From Pleurotus djamor (lineage: Eukaryota; Basidiomycota; Agaricomycetes; Agaricales; Pleurotaceae), in contig JAPEVF010000237.1 in the NCBI GenBank assembly GCA_029747585.1, positions 1 through 62,922 on the forward strand: DNA of 62,922 bases, given 5' to 3'. The translations under genes and the position numbers were made by a program. Position 1 is the stretch's first letter; every line of letters begins with the position of its first letter. The notes beneath the pieces were generated by a model that searched no databases, was not told the DNA's origin, and saw only the letters and a program-made list of their open reading frames with translations. Shown here one piece after another: positions 11,686 to 23,887 of this stretch.

Positions 11686-14286
11686 CGGATAGTGGCCGTC
11701 ATTGTTTAGGGCATTTCATCACTGCTGTACCCACACCTGTACATCTTTACCTTGTACTTGTTCCTTCTATGACAGATCGACCTCAGAAGCCAGCTTCGCA
11801 TTTCACGATGAATGCCGGGACTTGGTTGTGGAAGGCGTGATCAGGGACGCTATTTAGGGGATTCAGGGGCCGAGCCGTGCGTTCGGAAGTAACCCCAGGT
11901 TCAAGGTGCTTGCATGGGAAACTTGGAGCCCATTAAAGACGTAGTCAGACATTTGACAGAAATAACGATATAATGAGCAGCTCACCCGAGTCTAACTGAG
12001 TTGAGGCTTTACGGGTATGCGTCCAAGCATTCTAGGGCAGGGAGAATGTCTGATTTATTGCTAGAAAAAAGACGATGGGTATACGACAAACGTAGCTACG
12101 TCGGTGGCGACAGCCCTGTGACTGATTGGGTCGCTATTTCTCAATATGCGATAGTGCGAAAAATAAATGTGCCTTTCTAATTTCTGCAACACATTCCGTG
12201 GAGAAGAAACCAGGGGGTTGGGAAGGGGCTAGCCGCCGCTAGCCGCACAAGAATCATTGTCCGATGTTCACGCTGATGCAACCGCGCTCTATATGGTTTA
12301 TCGATCTGTCCGTGACCGCGGTAATCAATTCAGCCTACATAATAAATAATAAATCATGCCGAAGGTGGACCTACAAAGGAGCCATTCAGGGTACTAAATT
12401 CACCGGGAAGTACTTCTGGAAATCGGTACTTGCGGCAAGAGCCTTCGAGGAAGACGCCGTCCAGGTGCGTGTCTTGATGAATGAAATCAGGGCGCTCAAC
12501 TTCACCTTTACGTAGCCAATAGTGTTAGCCAAGTTTCTGTGCCGTTGCTTGAAATTTCTGCTCAGGCGAGTGCCACCAAAGCGTGTAGGCGATGCGATAC
12601 GAAAAAGAACAATTCAAGAACAATTTACGGACCGAACTTGACCGCTAGATGATATCAGGACCTGACGGGAGTCCAAGGGTTAACAGCGAAACATAATTGA
12701 ACCGTTTCGCGACTTTTGCCACCGATGAACTGCTAGCGTGAGCCTCAGAATTTAAGAGGAAAAGGGGGCCGCATAGCGAATGTGCAAGGAAAATGAGACC
12801 GCGTCCACGATGTGGAAGCTGGTTGGGGTAAGTGAGAAGTTGTTGGCATCTAGAATTCTCTCTCTTTAAGCACATGAACACAAATGAACCGCTCAAAAAG
12901 AAAAAAAGAAGGTACTCATGGATCAGGGAACAGCGTGTGAGGTCCTTGATATGACCCCCAAACCTCGCAGATTGGTAGATACTTACCAAAAGGTACTACG
13001 GTTGCAAAAGGCATAGATCCACTGCCTCTCCGTCTGAGCTGGTGCCGCGACCTGGAGTGAGGGTTCAAACGGCCTGGTTTGGCGGCAGGAACCTAGTCGC
13101 AGAGGAGAAGCACGCTATTCGTAGATTGGAGATTGATACGACACGCGTGATTACGCTTCACGACATTGAGAGCTGAAATCGACCCAGGACTCAGGCGACA
13201 GCCTCAGGTATAGAGGCCAGAACAGGCTAGAGGGTTTCGTCCAAGGTACCTGCGCTGAAGCCTACTGAAGACAACGGCCGATGCTTGACTGGCCGATTAA
13301 GAGACAACCAACTCGTCCCAGTAGCTAAAAATGTCTGGATCGGTCACGAGTGTAAGAACCTCATTCCTATCGAGTATATCATCATTTTTTTTCATGCACA
13401 CGAAGCGTTAAACTCAGACTCACTGATAGATGCACAATGATAAGGAAGTCTTCGAACGGGGCACGGCAGGCCGGCTTGGTTTGTGCGAGTTCAATCCCAG
13501 TTGAAAAATTTTGGGTGCGTTCTACCGCAGTTAAATCTAACAACAGATAAGTAAGCTGAAGTGGGACTTTCTCGGACGTAGAGGGCCTTACCAGTTTGCC
13601 ATGATTTCGCATATCATAGGCCAGTGCTGACCTGCGGAATCCGGGAAGTATGATGATGCGAAAAAAACGTGTCGACTGCCACTGACGAGACGACTTGAGG
13701 TTAGGACGTCGGTAAGTAACCTTCAATCGGACCTCGCTTGTCGACGCGACATTGTGGATGACGACGTTGACCGTCGTTCGCTTCCGAAGTGATTTAGATG
13801 CCGGACATGCCGCAGGCGGACAGTTACAGTGGCATCGCTGGCATCTTTCAACATTGGGAGTAAATTCGACGGCGAGGTGGGCTGGAGAGGTCATGAGTAG
13901 TTGGTGGTAGCATCAGGACGCTGGGGAGTCAGCTGTACCCTTGATATTTTATTTATGTGCTCGGTTGATACAAAAAGTATTAATGGGTAAACTTACCCAT
14001 CAATTCGCCGATGGATCAACCAAAGGGCGAGGTCCGCGGTTATGTGACGGAAATCGGGACCAACACTGCGAGTCATCGCTCTGGACGATGCGCGGAGCGT
14101 TGACACTGGAAAACTTCGTTGGTTAACGAGGCTGATCAAGACATGTTCGCCTTTGGTGAACTGCTTCGTTTAGCCGTTCGGGAACTACCGAGCATCGCAA
14201 TTCGGGTTAGGAAAGAGAGGAAATTATGGCATTAGAAGCATCTCATGTACCTATTAACACTAGCCAGCGCGGAGACTGTTAAACGT
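11686..14286. other. Gene-free interval downstream of the Gtr2-type gene
   Basis: About 2.6 kb. The longest frame (13382-13894, minus, 170 residues) has a small Cys cluster (CQRCHCNCPPAAC) but no recognisable domain and no consistent splice context. The two flanking genes converge here, so this is mainly 3' flanking sequence. Nothing else seen. Confidence 0.5.
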
Positions 14287-15492
14287 TTACAACCTAGTTA
14301 CAGACCAGTAGAGTAGATAGAAACCCCCACCAAGGTTTCCTAGAGACTCAGATGATTTCATCTTTCGAAGTTCGGCTTCCACCCTCACTGTGCCTTTCTC
14401 GAAGACGATACCGTCCCAGAGATCTATCCACGATTGCTGTGCATTGACCCATCAGTTATGGTGCAATTAACCGCGAGGTCAAGGGAAACTCACAGGTGAA
14501 TGACAAAACATGTACGTGTCGTTCGGTGTGGCATCAGGTCCCTCCATCAGGAAACCAGAAGCATTATCAGTGAAGCCTTTCTCTGGGAGGGCACCTTGTG
14601 ATCCAAAGATCACAGACCCAGGCAGTGGCGAGAGGAGACCGCCAAGCGCCTTTGCCAGGTACTCCTGAGCTGCCTCCGAGAATAAGTGAAATACTGATGT
14701 GACGTGGATGGCGGACACTTGTCCATGGAGGGGATTGAGACTTGTCAAGTGGTTGAGCGCAGGGACCTCCTTGTTTGGGACAGCGTATGCTGGCCTACGG
14801 ACTTCGAGGTGCGCAGGGTCGAACATATCCCCGGTGATAAAGGGGACGGGGAACGTGTCTGGCGTGCTCTTGAAGAGCTCATGCCCGATATCCCAGAATT
14901 CTGCGACCAAATGTCAGGTTTACGCGAGCCATATGCAGGGGTGCTAAATGGCGAACTTACGACGGCGCAAATCGGTAGCGATGACGTTATGAATAGGGTA
15001 GCCGTCATGAATGACCTTTCGGGTATCGACGCCAACTGCAACAAAACGTCAGTCGGTTAAAACGGGGGAATGAAGACAAAGAACACGTACAGCAACAGCC
15101 AGCATCCAGAAAAATTGCACCGTGGCGCTCGCGTCCAAGCTGAAGAACACGTTGATAAGCACCGACTTGTGTGCATCGATGTCTAGCAAGAATGGATAAG
15201 AAGACGTCGGCTTCGACGGCGGGCCGGTTGCTTACTCTGTGAAGCCGAAGTTGTGAATGCACGGGTATCGAACAACCTAACCATGGGTCATGAGTGACGG
15301 CGAAAGATATCCATGTATGAATAGACCCACTTTGTATGATTTGGCCTGGATGCGTATCAAGTGTTGCCTGATCTCTTCGTCGCTCTTGACACCAGTTATT
15401 TGCTTGAAGAAGGCGAGTTTCTTGGGCGTAAGGCGGTACGGATAAGTCGGGTCAAGGTCAAGCCGTGGTCCAGTGTGTGTCGTAGCAGGCAT
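14287..15492 (-). CDS. SAM-dependent methyltransferase-like protein
   Basis: Six exons (15492-15331, 15276-15236, 15182-15091, 15035-14961, 14900-14494, 14436-14287) join in phase to 308 residues. Class I methyltransferase motif I is split by an intron and reads GAIFLDAGCCFGVD (about residues 87-100). The acidic motif II is NVIATDLRRQFWDIGHELF. Later strands read VPFITGDMFDP and VSAIHVTSVFHLF, and the C-terminus has SWIDLWDGIVFEKGTVRVEA. The layout matches a family of fungal methyltransferases, some members of which lie in secondary-metabolite clusters. No biosynthetic gene is nearby, so the substrate is unknown. There is no signal or membrane segment. Confidence 0.85.
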
Positions 15493-18400
15493 ATTGAGGA
15501 TACGAGGTTACCGAAGTTGATGGCGGTATGTGTGGTTAGCATTCTTTATATAACCGGGTGACGGTACCTGCTGCTAAACGATATGGAGAAACTTCTCAAA
15601 TCGGGGCATGTAGTACACCGGCGGCACATACAGCCTGTCTGCGGTAAACGCACCTGCGTTACCGCGTGCCAAGGTAACGCTGGGCCCTCTCTCATAAGGC
15701 AACGAAGGCAGGAGGACGGAGATGGCCCCACAGACGGGCCCACAGGCACGACCTGCCCTCATTTGTCTTTGCAGCTACAAATGCGGTCCAATTGCGAGAC
15801 CAAGCCGTTTGTGGGGGATCCGAAGCAAACCAAGGACTCAAACTTTGTGGGCAATTTGTGGCTGGAAGCCGCGATCATGATAGTCGGGATGAGCTTGGCC
15901 CGTGGGAAACGCCACCCTCCGTATGTTTTTTTTCCTGATTTTCTGACTTACTGCCAGGTTGCCCTCCGACTTGCACTAGCTCACGCGGCCAAAGTCAGGC
16001 CTGATTTTGAGTGTCCTTCAAAACAAGATCCCGTGTATATATAGGCAAGAATTGCGACCACATGCTTACCTTCTTTACTGAGGCTCTCTTCTTCCGTTTC
16101 CTAGATCATTCGCGACCTGCGTGCATGTTGGCATCGCAGCTCGCTGTTATCTTGACCAGATGAATCTTGTGATCGGTTATAGGAACGCTAGTCCGCGTTA
16201 TCATTTGCCAACAGAAACGGCTTCGCTTCCTGATTCCTGCTAAACGATGATGAACTACCTTCTTATAGTAAGCACAACAAACATACCATCGTTCGCCATC
16301 AACCGCGTGCGCCTCATGTCTCGGGACTAGTTCTCTTTCGGGCTCAGATCGCTCTAACTTTATGACGAAAACAAACGACTTTTCCCGCTCCTCCTCGGTG
16401 TGTGAGAATCGTCTTTCTACTACATGAACAGGAATTTTCTCACAACTTGCCTCATTCCAGCAACGCCACCATCAAATGACGTCCCGCAACTGCGCGATCG
16501 TTGCTTATGACCTCTTATGACGGTCGCGTTCGTCTGTCTACGGAGCCTTCAATCGGCGTCTTTGCAATATCACGCCACAACAAGCGGAACGGTTTACCGT
16601 AGGCTGCAGTGCACCCATCATCGTGCCTTTATTCTCCGCTGAGAGCTTCACCGAAATATCTGGCTGGTGTAGCACACATGACCATATGCAGACAAAGCTA
16701 CAGTCCTTGAGCCCCCAATAGGGACCGGAAGCTTTCCCCTTCCCAATAGATTTGGAGTGGCCTGGGTGAAACCCTTGAGCTGCGCAGGTCACCGGATCCC
16801 GAGTTTAGCTTGCATGTCTTGTTCGCCGATATTATCAACGCCTTAATGGCAATCTTTGGCTCGACTCTCTTTTCCCGGAGCTCTCCTTTGTCACCCCCGT
16901 TTTACAGCAATAGCGCGATCTTCTATCCAGGCCCTCTCCTGTTACGATATAGTCGAGGTGTTCCACAGTTCCCTTTTCTTCGGCACTGCTTTTCAGCCAC
17001 ACAATTGGGTTCACAACAGGCGATTGGCTAATCTTTGATCGATTATTATCGGCCTTTCCTTGTAATGGTGGAGTCTCTAAACGCGTTCTCGCCAATCTCT
17101 GGACCTACGGCCTTTGAGAATTAGGTATTTAACAATTCATTCCGTGGTCTAGATCGCTCAATTTCTTTTAAGCAGGATCCTCCTCGTACATACCTCCACA
17201 AAATGTTCCTGGATGAGGTACCTACAAGTTCCAGCCATTTTTCCAATTTTGCTTTCCCCGTTCGCTCGTTCACACATACTTGATGACGGGTGCTTCTCAG
17301 GATTGCTTTTCATCACGTATCTGCCCCGGGTACGTCGTTTATAGCTCACGGAGCTATGAAAGCTTTAGAGGGCGATCAGGGTCGGGCGATGTGTCAACTT
17401 GGTTTACATCCATCGCCTCATCTGAGAAGAATACATGCCGCCATTGCTTTGTTTCTCCCTCTATCGGCAAAACTTGCATGGTTGCTGTTGTCGTCTTCTC
17501 TATTCGACTCGTCTCCAACCCCAGGGAGGTATCCTTTGGAGCTGCTGCATTGTGCGTGATCCAGACTCGCTTAGGTCTTGGATTTCTGCTAACAGTTGAG
17601 CCACAGAAAATCGGACCCCTTGCGTCACCTGTTATCTGCATTGGGGTCTCACGGGTGCTAGCTTCCATTGTTGCAAGAACTCTTCACCATGCGATACATG
17701 GCCTCGTGAGTGCGTTCATAGGCACACAGAAGCACCAAGTACAAGGATTGCGGTTCACCCCAGCCCTGGTATACAGAAATAAAGTTTTGAACCATGTCCT
17801 GGGGACCTTCTTGGGCTGATAGCGAGCCTTCTGAGCGCTCTCTGCCACGGGGTATGAATCCTCTCCCAGGTAGGTACCATCACACCGATTCATCAACTTT
17901 CAGCCGCAACACTTGCCGCCGGGCTCTCAGGACGCCTACGTAAACCTACAATGCTTACGACGCGCTCTTCTTCGTTTCTTGACGTCCAGCGGGCTTCAAG
18001 GTTCGCTGTAGGGTTGACGGTTTGTGCGCGTTAACCTTGTCAATGACCGTGGCAAAGCGGGCAGAACCTCCACTCTCCAACTTGTCTTCACATAGATGAG
18101 TCTTCTCCTATAAAATTCAACCTCACTCATCGCGAAGCAGGTTCGAAGGCGCGTACTTAAACTTCAGCGCAAAATAGTTTTGCCAGATACTTTGAAGTCT
18201 AATCCTCCATAGTGTCCAGTTTCGCCTCGGAATACGACTTCATACCATAGTTCCGAAAATAAAACTGTCTAACGACCCTTCCTCGGGGTTCGTCCTCCAC
18301 CAGTTAAGTTCTGTCATACCTGCCTCCTCCCACACAAACTTATCTACGTATTCACATTCAATTACTCGTTCGCCAACTCCGACCGAAGTGTAGATGTCAG

Positions 18401-19483
18401 TAGTGACTTGTTGGCGCACCCGAGAACTTAAAGTGTGTACCCTCTTCCACTGCGCATTCACCCTGTAAGACTGTTTAAGTCCGATGGTTCTTCCAGGCCA
18501 GCGGCGATTGCTTATCCTTCCCGGCGGCCAGACGTCCTTCTACAGTGTTCTTCAGTGACACTCATGATGCGTCCTTCCATTCCGACGCCTTCGCCTTGTC
18601 TTCGGTCTTCCTGCTTATCTTCATCCTGCTGCTCAGACGTCAACCTTCGTGCTGGCAGCTCTTCTTCGATATTCTCCGACACGCGCAGGCTTGTGGACTC
18701 AGGAGGGCTTTACTTCGATTCCCGTCTTGACCTACCCACGCCGTCTTACTTGCATCGCCTGAGAAGGTGATCTGGCGACTGAGAGGGGGAGACTTCTTTC
18801 TGGCTCTTTGTTATGTCCACTCCGAGGAGGAGAAACCCTTTTCACCCTCGATTTACAAGAATCTGGGGCTTGATTTTCTGAATGAATCTCTGGTCATTCC
18901 ATACAACATCTACGCCTGAACCGCAGTAACATTCCAGGCTTCTACCCCATGAGTTTCGTCAATATTATATGACGGGTATGTGTACTGTACTCGACCTGTC
19001 ATCGGTAGGATGAATACAAAGCACGCAATGATTCCCTCGTTCCGACTGCGCTCAATAAAAGGTTGAAATCTTTCCCTTTCGTTCAAGATATCTCAGAAGA
19101 GACGGTCCAAGGACAGAGCCAAGATTGACCACAGGATAGCTTGTATTGGCCTGGACCGTTGCGAGCTTGCCACCCTGCTCCCGTCGAGGTAGACCAATGG
19201 GGAGACAGACAACCAAATCTAAGTGCTTCAAGCACTTCCATGGAGGCAGATCCTCATAAAATATGGACGACAACATCTACGCTACATCATCTACTCTGAC
19301 ACGAATATACTAATACACGAATATGCTTTGGATTGGTAGGTGGTAGAAATCTTTCAAGATGGAAATGGATATGCATCAAAGGTCGAGACTTTCGGTGTTA
19401 CAAAGGGTATAATGTTCATCAGTCGTAGGGAAAGAGATGGGTGTCCATATATCGTTCATGACTTGTAATTTTCACCCCGAGGG
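15493..19483. other. 4-kb interval without a defensible gene
   Basis: It holds several short frames on both strands. The longest, 17280-17819 (+, 179 residues), overlaps an antisense frame at 17354-17668, and neither shows a domain or coding-like composition. A 73-residue minus frame at 18240-18461 has acidic and Trp-rich sequence but no context. It may contain eroded genes; I cannot identify any. Confidence 0.45.
15545..15552 (-). promoter_or_regulatory. TATA box of the methyltransferase gene
   Basis: TATATAAA on the minus strand, 52 bp upstream of the ATG at 15492. This supports the chosen start and implies a very short leader. Confidence 0.5.
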
Positions 19484-20869
19484 TCATACGAGCAAGACGC
19501 CCGAAGACACCAAGTCATCCCTCCAACGAACAGAGGTGGGGGCTCCTCGCCCCTGGGCCCGAGACACGTGATCGTACTGAGCCCATATTGTCGTGATGAC
19601 GCGTTCGATCGCTAAACAGTTCCCAATGTTGTCCGTGGACTGGCAGCGAAGGTGCATGACTAGCAGGTCGCGGTGCGTGTCACGAGTAGTGAGGATACCC
19701 ATCATGAAGATGCAAAACACAAGACTTCGAACAGTGTGTCGTTGGATCAATCTGTCTGAAGGAATGTAGGCAAACCATGAGAGGGTCTCGTCGATGAGAT
19801 CCGAGATGGAGGATACGTTGGGCCGAGCACCTAGCTTTAGAGTCTCAAGCCATGTTCGCGTGGTCAATGCGAAAACCTGGGAGGTGTAAAACCGAGATAT
19901 TTCAACTGGGTCGTTGGAAGTAGTCGGAGCTGGACGAGAATGATGGGCGAGAACCGACTCCGTTTTGAAAATGTCTTCGCATCTATCCTGGAGATTGTAA
20001 TTGACATCGTTCCAGTGTGTCGAAAGCCAGGAGGTTTGGCTGAGCGCCCAGAAGACATGATTGTGACAGCCGATGGTGTCTACCATGGAAACAGAATGTT
20101 CGTGGGGGCGGAAGGGGTCGAACATTTGGTGGATTTGTGCGTGGAACCAAGGCTCTCTATTGAAAGTGACTGAAGCAATTACGTCAAACCAAAAGGTTGT
20201 CTTCAGAACAAAGATAAACTTTGGTTCTTGGTGGTGATGCAATAGAATCGATATATCGGGGTGCTGATTGAAAACGGTGTTGAGGTACGTGCATGCGATA
20301 GCAAGCCAGTAGTTCCATTCCCCTGTCCCATTATCGAAAAGGACAGAAGATACAAGGAGCAGGGCAGCAATCGCATCATCCAAGGAGGGCCCATGCTCGC
20401 GCAAAAGTGTGTCATGCAATTGGTTGTACACCGGCTGTATCTCCTCGTCGGTTCCATCACGGAGTGCACTAGTGCCTGGAGTTATGTTCCTGCATTTATG
20501 GCGGTGAACGGACGATAGCACGCGGACGGCATTAGCGACGTCGGGGCTGGCTTGTACAGCCTCACATAACAGGGTGATGGTGGCCGATTTCTGAGAGAGA
20601 AGGTATTGGATTGGTATGACATTTACGAAGTAATGTTTGATCTTCTCATCGCATAGTGGGTGGTCTGACGACGTCGGTGAGAACGGGCGCTGGGGTCGGG
20701 GCAGCCATTGTCGTAGGACTTGAGCCGTGTCTGTATCACTATTTCCTTGAAAAATCACGAAAGTAGGACCTGTGTTGAGCACAATTTGAAGCCCAGAAAC
20801 TTCGTTCAGTTGACTGCTGTTGATCGAAAAGCCTCGTGAATCTGGGAAGAAAGACATTGGCCTGTTCAT
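19484..20869 (-). CDS. Fungal transcription-factor-domain protein lacking a Zn2Cys6 cluster
   Basis: Intronless 461-residue frame. It aligns by eye, end to end, with the regulatory part of the Zn2Cys6 proteins at 57.3 and 44.8 kb. Shared blocks are IKHYFVNVIPIQYLLSQKSA, LSSVHRHKCRN, AIAALLLVSSVLFDNGTGEW, KTTFWFDVIASVTF, GCHNHVFWALSQTSWLSTHW and the C-terminal WRDDLVSSGVLLV. These match the fungal-specific transcription factor domain (Fungal_trans_2 type). The N-terminal 90 residues differ, and no Cys-x2-Cys-x6-Cys cluster occurs in the frame or in the 1.6 kb upstream. It could be a non-DNA-binding relative, or its DNA-binding exons may have been lost or degraded. The ATG at 20869 is simply the first in frame; a spliced upstream exon cannot be excluded. 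Confidence 0.75.
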   Translation of the reverse strand: MNRPMSFFPDSRGFSINSSQLNEVSGLQIVLNTGPTFVIFQGNSDTDTAQVLRQWLPRPQRPFSPTSSDHPLCDEKIKHYFVNVIPIQYLLSQKSATITLLCEAVQASPDVANAVRVLSSVHRHKCRNITPGTSALRDGTDEEIQPVYNQLHDTLLREHGPSLDDAIAALLLVSSVLFDNGTGEWNYWLAIACTYLNTVFNQHPDISILLHHHQEPKFIFVLKTTFWFDVIASVTFNREPWFHAQIHQMFDPFRPHEHSVSMVDTIGCHNHVFWALSQTSWLSTHWNDVNYNLQDRCEDIFKTESVLAHHSRPAPTTSNDPVEISRFYTSQVFALTTRTWLETLKLGARPNVSSISDLIDETLSWFAYIPSDRLIQRHTVRSLVFCIFMMGILTTRDTHRDLLVMHLRCQSTDNIGNCLAIERVITTIWAQYDHVSRAQGRGAPTSVRWRDDLVSSGVLLV

Positions 20870-22399
20870 GATGGTTAGCCTTGAGGAGCTTGAGGCCCGT
20901 GTGCCGTCAATCCAATTCCAAAGGGCTTCAAACAGATCCCACGATCAATATTCAGACAATCATGTAAGCAAAAGAACAAACACTTACATTTTCCTAGTCC
21001 ATGGCAGGCAAATGACTTTGTCCCCAGGCGGGCGATGCACGTGTGAGGAAGCTGCGTAAACATGTGGAGTTGCGGGCCATTTGTTGAGATATCATTTAGT
21101 CGAGTTACTCCGTTGAGGGACTGATTCAGTCTATGTGCCTCTTTAGATAACATCGTCGAGTGGGGGAACAAGAGGGGGGAGAACCATAACAGCGTCTAAC
21201 TTAACCCTTCTTGTATGAAAGACGTGCGCTTGTAAGATGATTTAGCTGAGGACTCTGATCGTCACAGCACCCCCAGAACGGGGCCTATTCATAACTTTGG
21301 TGTATGATTGGATACCGATGGCGTCTGAAGAACAGCAAGAGGTTGGCAAGAGGCCTGCGATCAGTGATTCAGCGGCAAATTTGACGCCTTAAGCGCTGAA
21401 CGTGACACGAACCATGTTCTGAACCTGCCAGGACCGATACGGGAGTGTTGAATAGGTGTAGATATGAGGATGAGGAGTATCCTTTTGAGTAGATAATGAC
21501 CGAATGGATCGCCTGAATGTCGCTCATGAAATCTCGAGAGAACAGCCTCAAAGGGATAGTTAAAGGATACCAAGTGATTACGGTTGTGTTGAGAATGGGT
21601 GGGTAACTTTGCGGTCACTCGGGAACCAGCGCCAGAAGCCCACAGATGGGCAAAAAAAAACTATTTTGCCTGCGAATTGATCTTGGGTATCTGAGACTTG
21701 GACGGATGTGGATGCTGGGAAGGCGAGGTTGACGGATAGCGTCCGTTCAGAACACTCGTTCGGCTGCAGTGTCGTGTGTGTGGACAGCCAAGAGGTTGTG
21801 AAGAGGGCCACGGCATTGACTCAAGGAGGTCGTTGAGACCCATGTCGTTACGGAGAAATCAGGGAATTAGGGACTCCGGGAGATGGCATGGGACGAGAAA
21901 ATATCGTCTGTTAAAAAGAGTCAACAGGGGGTTGGAGTTCGAGTTGGGTTAGAGTGGGAGATCCTCTAGTATTATTAGAGGTTGATTGCAAACAGGAGGT
22001 CGCTTCCAGGTGAATTAATGTTAGCAGGACTAATCGTGAGTGTTTTGAACGAAGACCGAGTCCTAGACAGTGGGGTTCAAATTGAGGAGTAAATATTGAA
22101 AGGGGCTCCGCTCCTATTTATCCCTATTCGAAGGAATTCAGTCAAATCCATCCTTCGAAGAGCGTACGGACATTCCAGATAGACCATCAAGACCACGAGG
22201 ATTTTCGGTGACAGCTTTCCGGTTGACTCACTGGTATCCTACGCGATGAGAGCCAACTTGACTGATACGGATGGGCCCTGCCAATTGTCACATTGGAACA
22301 CATCGAATAGATCCTTAGAAGGCTACTATTGAATCCAAATTCAATCACTACGTCGCTTCGGAGCCTATGGTCTCGAATAATCCCAAGAAGAGTGAGGAA
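20870..22399. other. Intergenic region upstream of the 19.5-kb regulator and the first lysozyme
   Basis: Divergent promoters must lie at its two ends. A GTAAGT donor-like site on the minus strand near 20990 precedes the regulator ATG and could mark a 5' leader intron. No coding exon recognised. Confidence 0.4.
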
Positions 22400-22434
22400 A
22401 CCGCATGGGCGCAGACGAGGAGAGAATATAAAAA
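22400..22434 (+). promoter_or_regulatory. Core promoter of lysozyme copy 1: ACCGCATGGG element plus TATA box
   Basis: ACCGCATGGG at 22400-22409 is followed 17 bp later by TATAAAAA at 22427-22434, 47 bp upstream of the ATG at 22482. The same arrangement precedes the second lysozyme gene, which supports function. Confidence 0.5.
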
Positions 22435-22481
22435 GCATGCTGGTATTAACAAATGCCTCATCCAACCTTCCGACACAAAGG

Positions 22482-23344
22482 ATGAAGAACCTTGCAGTAG
22501 CTATTACGCTGTGTATCAGCATTGTGAACGCCGCCGTCAACGGGCCTTGCTCTGTCAATGGCACACCCGGCGTGTGTATAGCTACGGCATCCTGTGGTAG
22601 TGCAGGAGGAACCTCGCACACTGGTTTTTGCCCGAACGACCCCACGGACATCCGCTGCTGCACGAAAACTGCATGCGGATCTGGTGGAAACTGTCGGTTC
22701 ACGAGCTCTTGCACGACAGGCAATATAGCTTCGGGTACGTTCACGAACCTCTTCTGCGAGAAAACCCAAGAACTGAGCGCATGGTTCACGTCACAGGTCT
22801 TTGCCCGGGTCCGACAGATTTCAAGTGCTGCTTGCCCGCTTCGGGCGGTGGTGGCGCATGCCCGCCCGCAATCAATACTGCAACAGTCAACTTGATCAAA
22901 TCATTCGAAGGATTCGTTGCAAGGCCCGCACCAGACCCCATTGGCTTGCCCACCGTTGGCTACGGCCATCTCTGTCAAACGTCTAGCTGCAGTGAAGCTG
23001 GACCGTTCCCGCTCACAGAAGCCCGAGCAACCACCCTTCTCCTCTCCGACAGCCGTGTTGCCACCAGTTGTTTGAACACGGCGATCAGCAGGAGCGTCCG
23101 ATTGAACGCCAACCAGTTCGGAGCCTTGACGTCGTGGACGTTCAACGTCGGATGCGGGAATATGAGGTCGTCTTCCCTCTTGAGTAGGTTGAATGCTGGA
23201 GAGAACCCGAATACCGTGGCGGCGCAGGAGCTCCCCAAGTGGAACAAAGCAGGTGGACAGGTGTTGGCTGGGCTTACTCGTCGTAGAGCAGCAGAAGTCA
23301 CATTGTTCCAGACTGCTTCGAGCGTTATCGCACACCCGTGCTAA
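22482..23344 (+). CDS. Secreted GH24 (T4-type) lysozyme with N-terminal Cys-rich module, copy 1
   Basis: Two exons (22482-22734, 22797-23344) give 266 residues. The product should cleave peptidoglycan outside the cell. A signal peptide (MKNLAVAITLCISIVNA) leads into a Cys-rich segment of two CxxG/PTDxxCC-like units (residues about 22-95), then a Gly linker and the lysozyme domain. The domain starts INTATVNLIKSFEGF and continues DPIGLPTVGYGHLC. Glu of SFEGF, Asp of PDPIG and Thr of PTVGYGH are spaced +9 and +15, exactly as E11, D20 and T26 in T4 lysozyme. RRRAAEVTLF near the end matches the conserved GH24 C-terminal signature (RRxxExxLF). An in-frame ATG at 22329 exists, but only the start at 22482 yields a signal peptide and it lies just after a TATA box. 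Copy 2 lies 634 bp downstream in the same orientation. Confidence 0.92.
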
Positions 23345-23887
23345 AAATAATACGATATGTAGGATCAATGATCCATGATTCATGATTGTAGTAGTGCGTA
23401 GACGCAGACTCGAACTCGATGTGATGTCTTGGGGACCGATTTGATGAGGAGTCGAAGCGCGTATTCAATGAACACTCCTCCCATGTGCGTTGGCAATCCA
23501 CACGGTCCATGGCCGCACATGTTGGGCTTCGTATGGGAATGTGTATGTCACCGAAGGTTATTAAACTATATTGAGTACGGGATGTACAGATTACCGCATG
23601 GAAAGAAAGCCTTCGAGTCAATCACCATATGTCGGGTTTATATAGATACCACGTACCGGGTTTTGGAGCGGTATGTCTGGAGCTTATAACATGCTGTTGG
23701 CACCACGATCCAAGACCTTTGTGTGGTGCGCAAAGTCCATCTGTCAAGATAACCACACAGACATGTGTGTTTTGACATTCGATTGTGCTAAAACATAAGA
23801 ATCTACATCAATTCAAGGCTCTGATGTTCCGGGAAATGTCATAGGCAACTTACCACAAGACAATGGATGGCATTTGGGAGTGAGAGT

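Noticed and set aside
13040..13090. GGGTTCAAACGG, a tRNA B-box-like string
   Set aside because: No A box and no cloverleaf can be folded around it; same verdict for GAGTTCAATCCC near 13490.
13382..13894. 170-residue minus frame with CQRCHCNCPPAAC
   Set aside because: The Cys pattern fits no zinc-binding family I know, and the rest shows no conserved text.
17280..17819. 179-residue plus frame overlapping a 104-residue antisense frame
   Set aside because: Neither has a domain, signal or splice context; they cannot both be real and nothing favours either.
18240..18461. 73-residue minus frame with acidic, Trp-containing text
   Set aside because: Somewhat coding-like but isolated, with no exon partner found.
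20940..21060. Possible decayed half zinc cluster (HTCIARLG, KVICLPW) upstream of the 19.5-kb regulator
   Set aside because: The resemblance is a few residues in competing frames; not enough to claim a relic exon.
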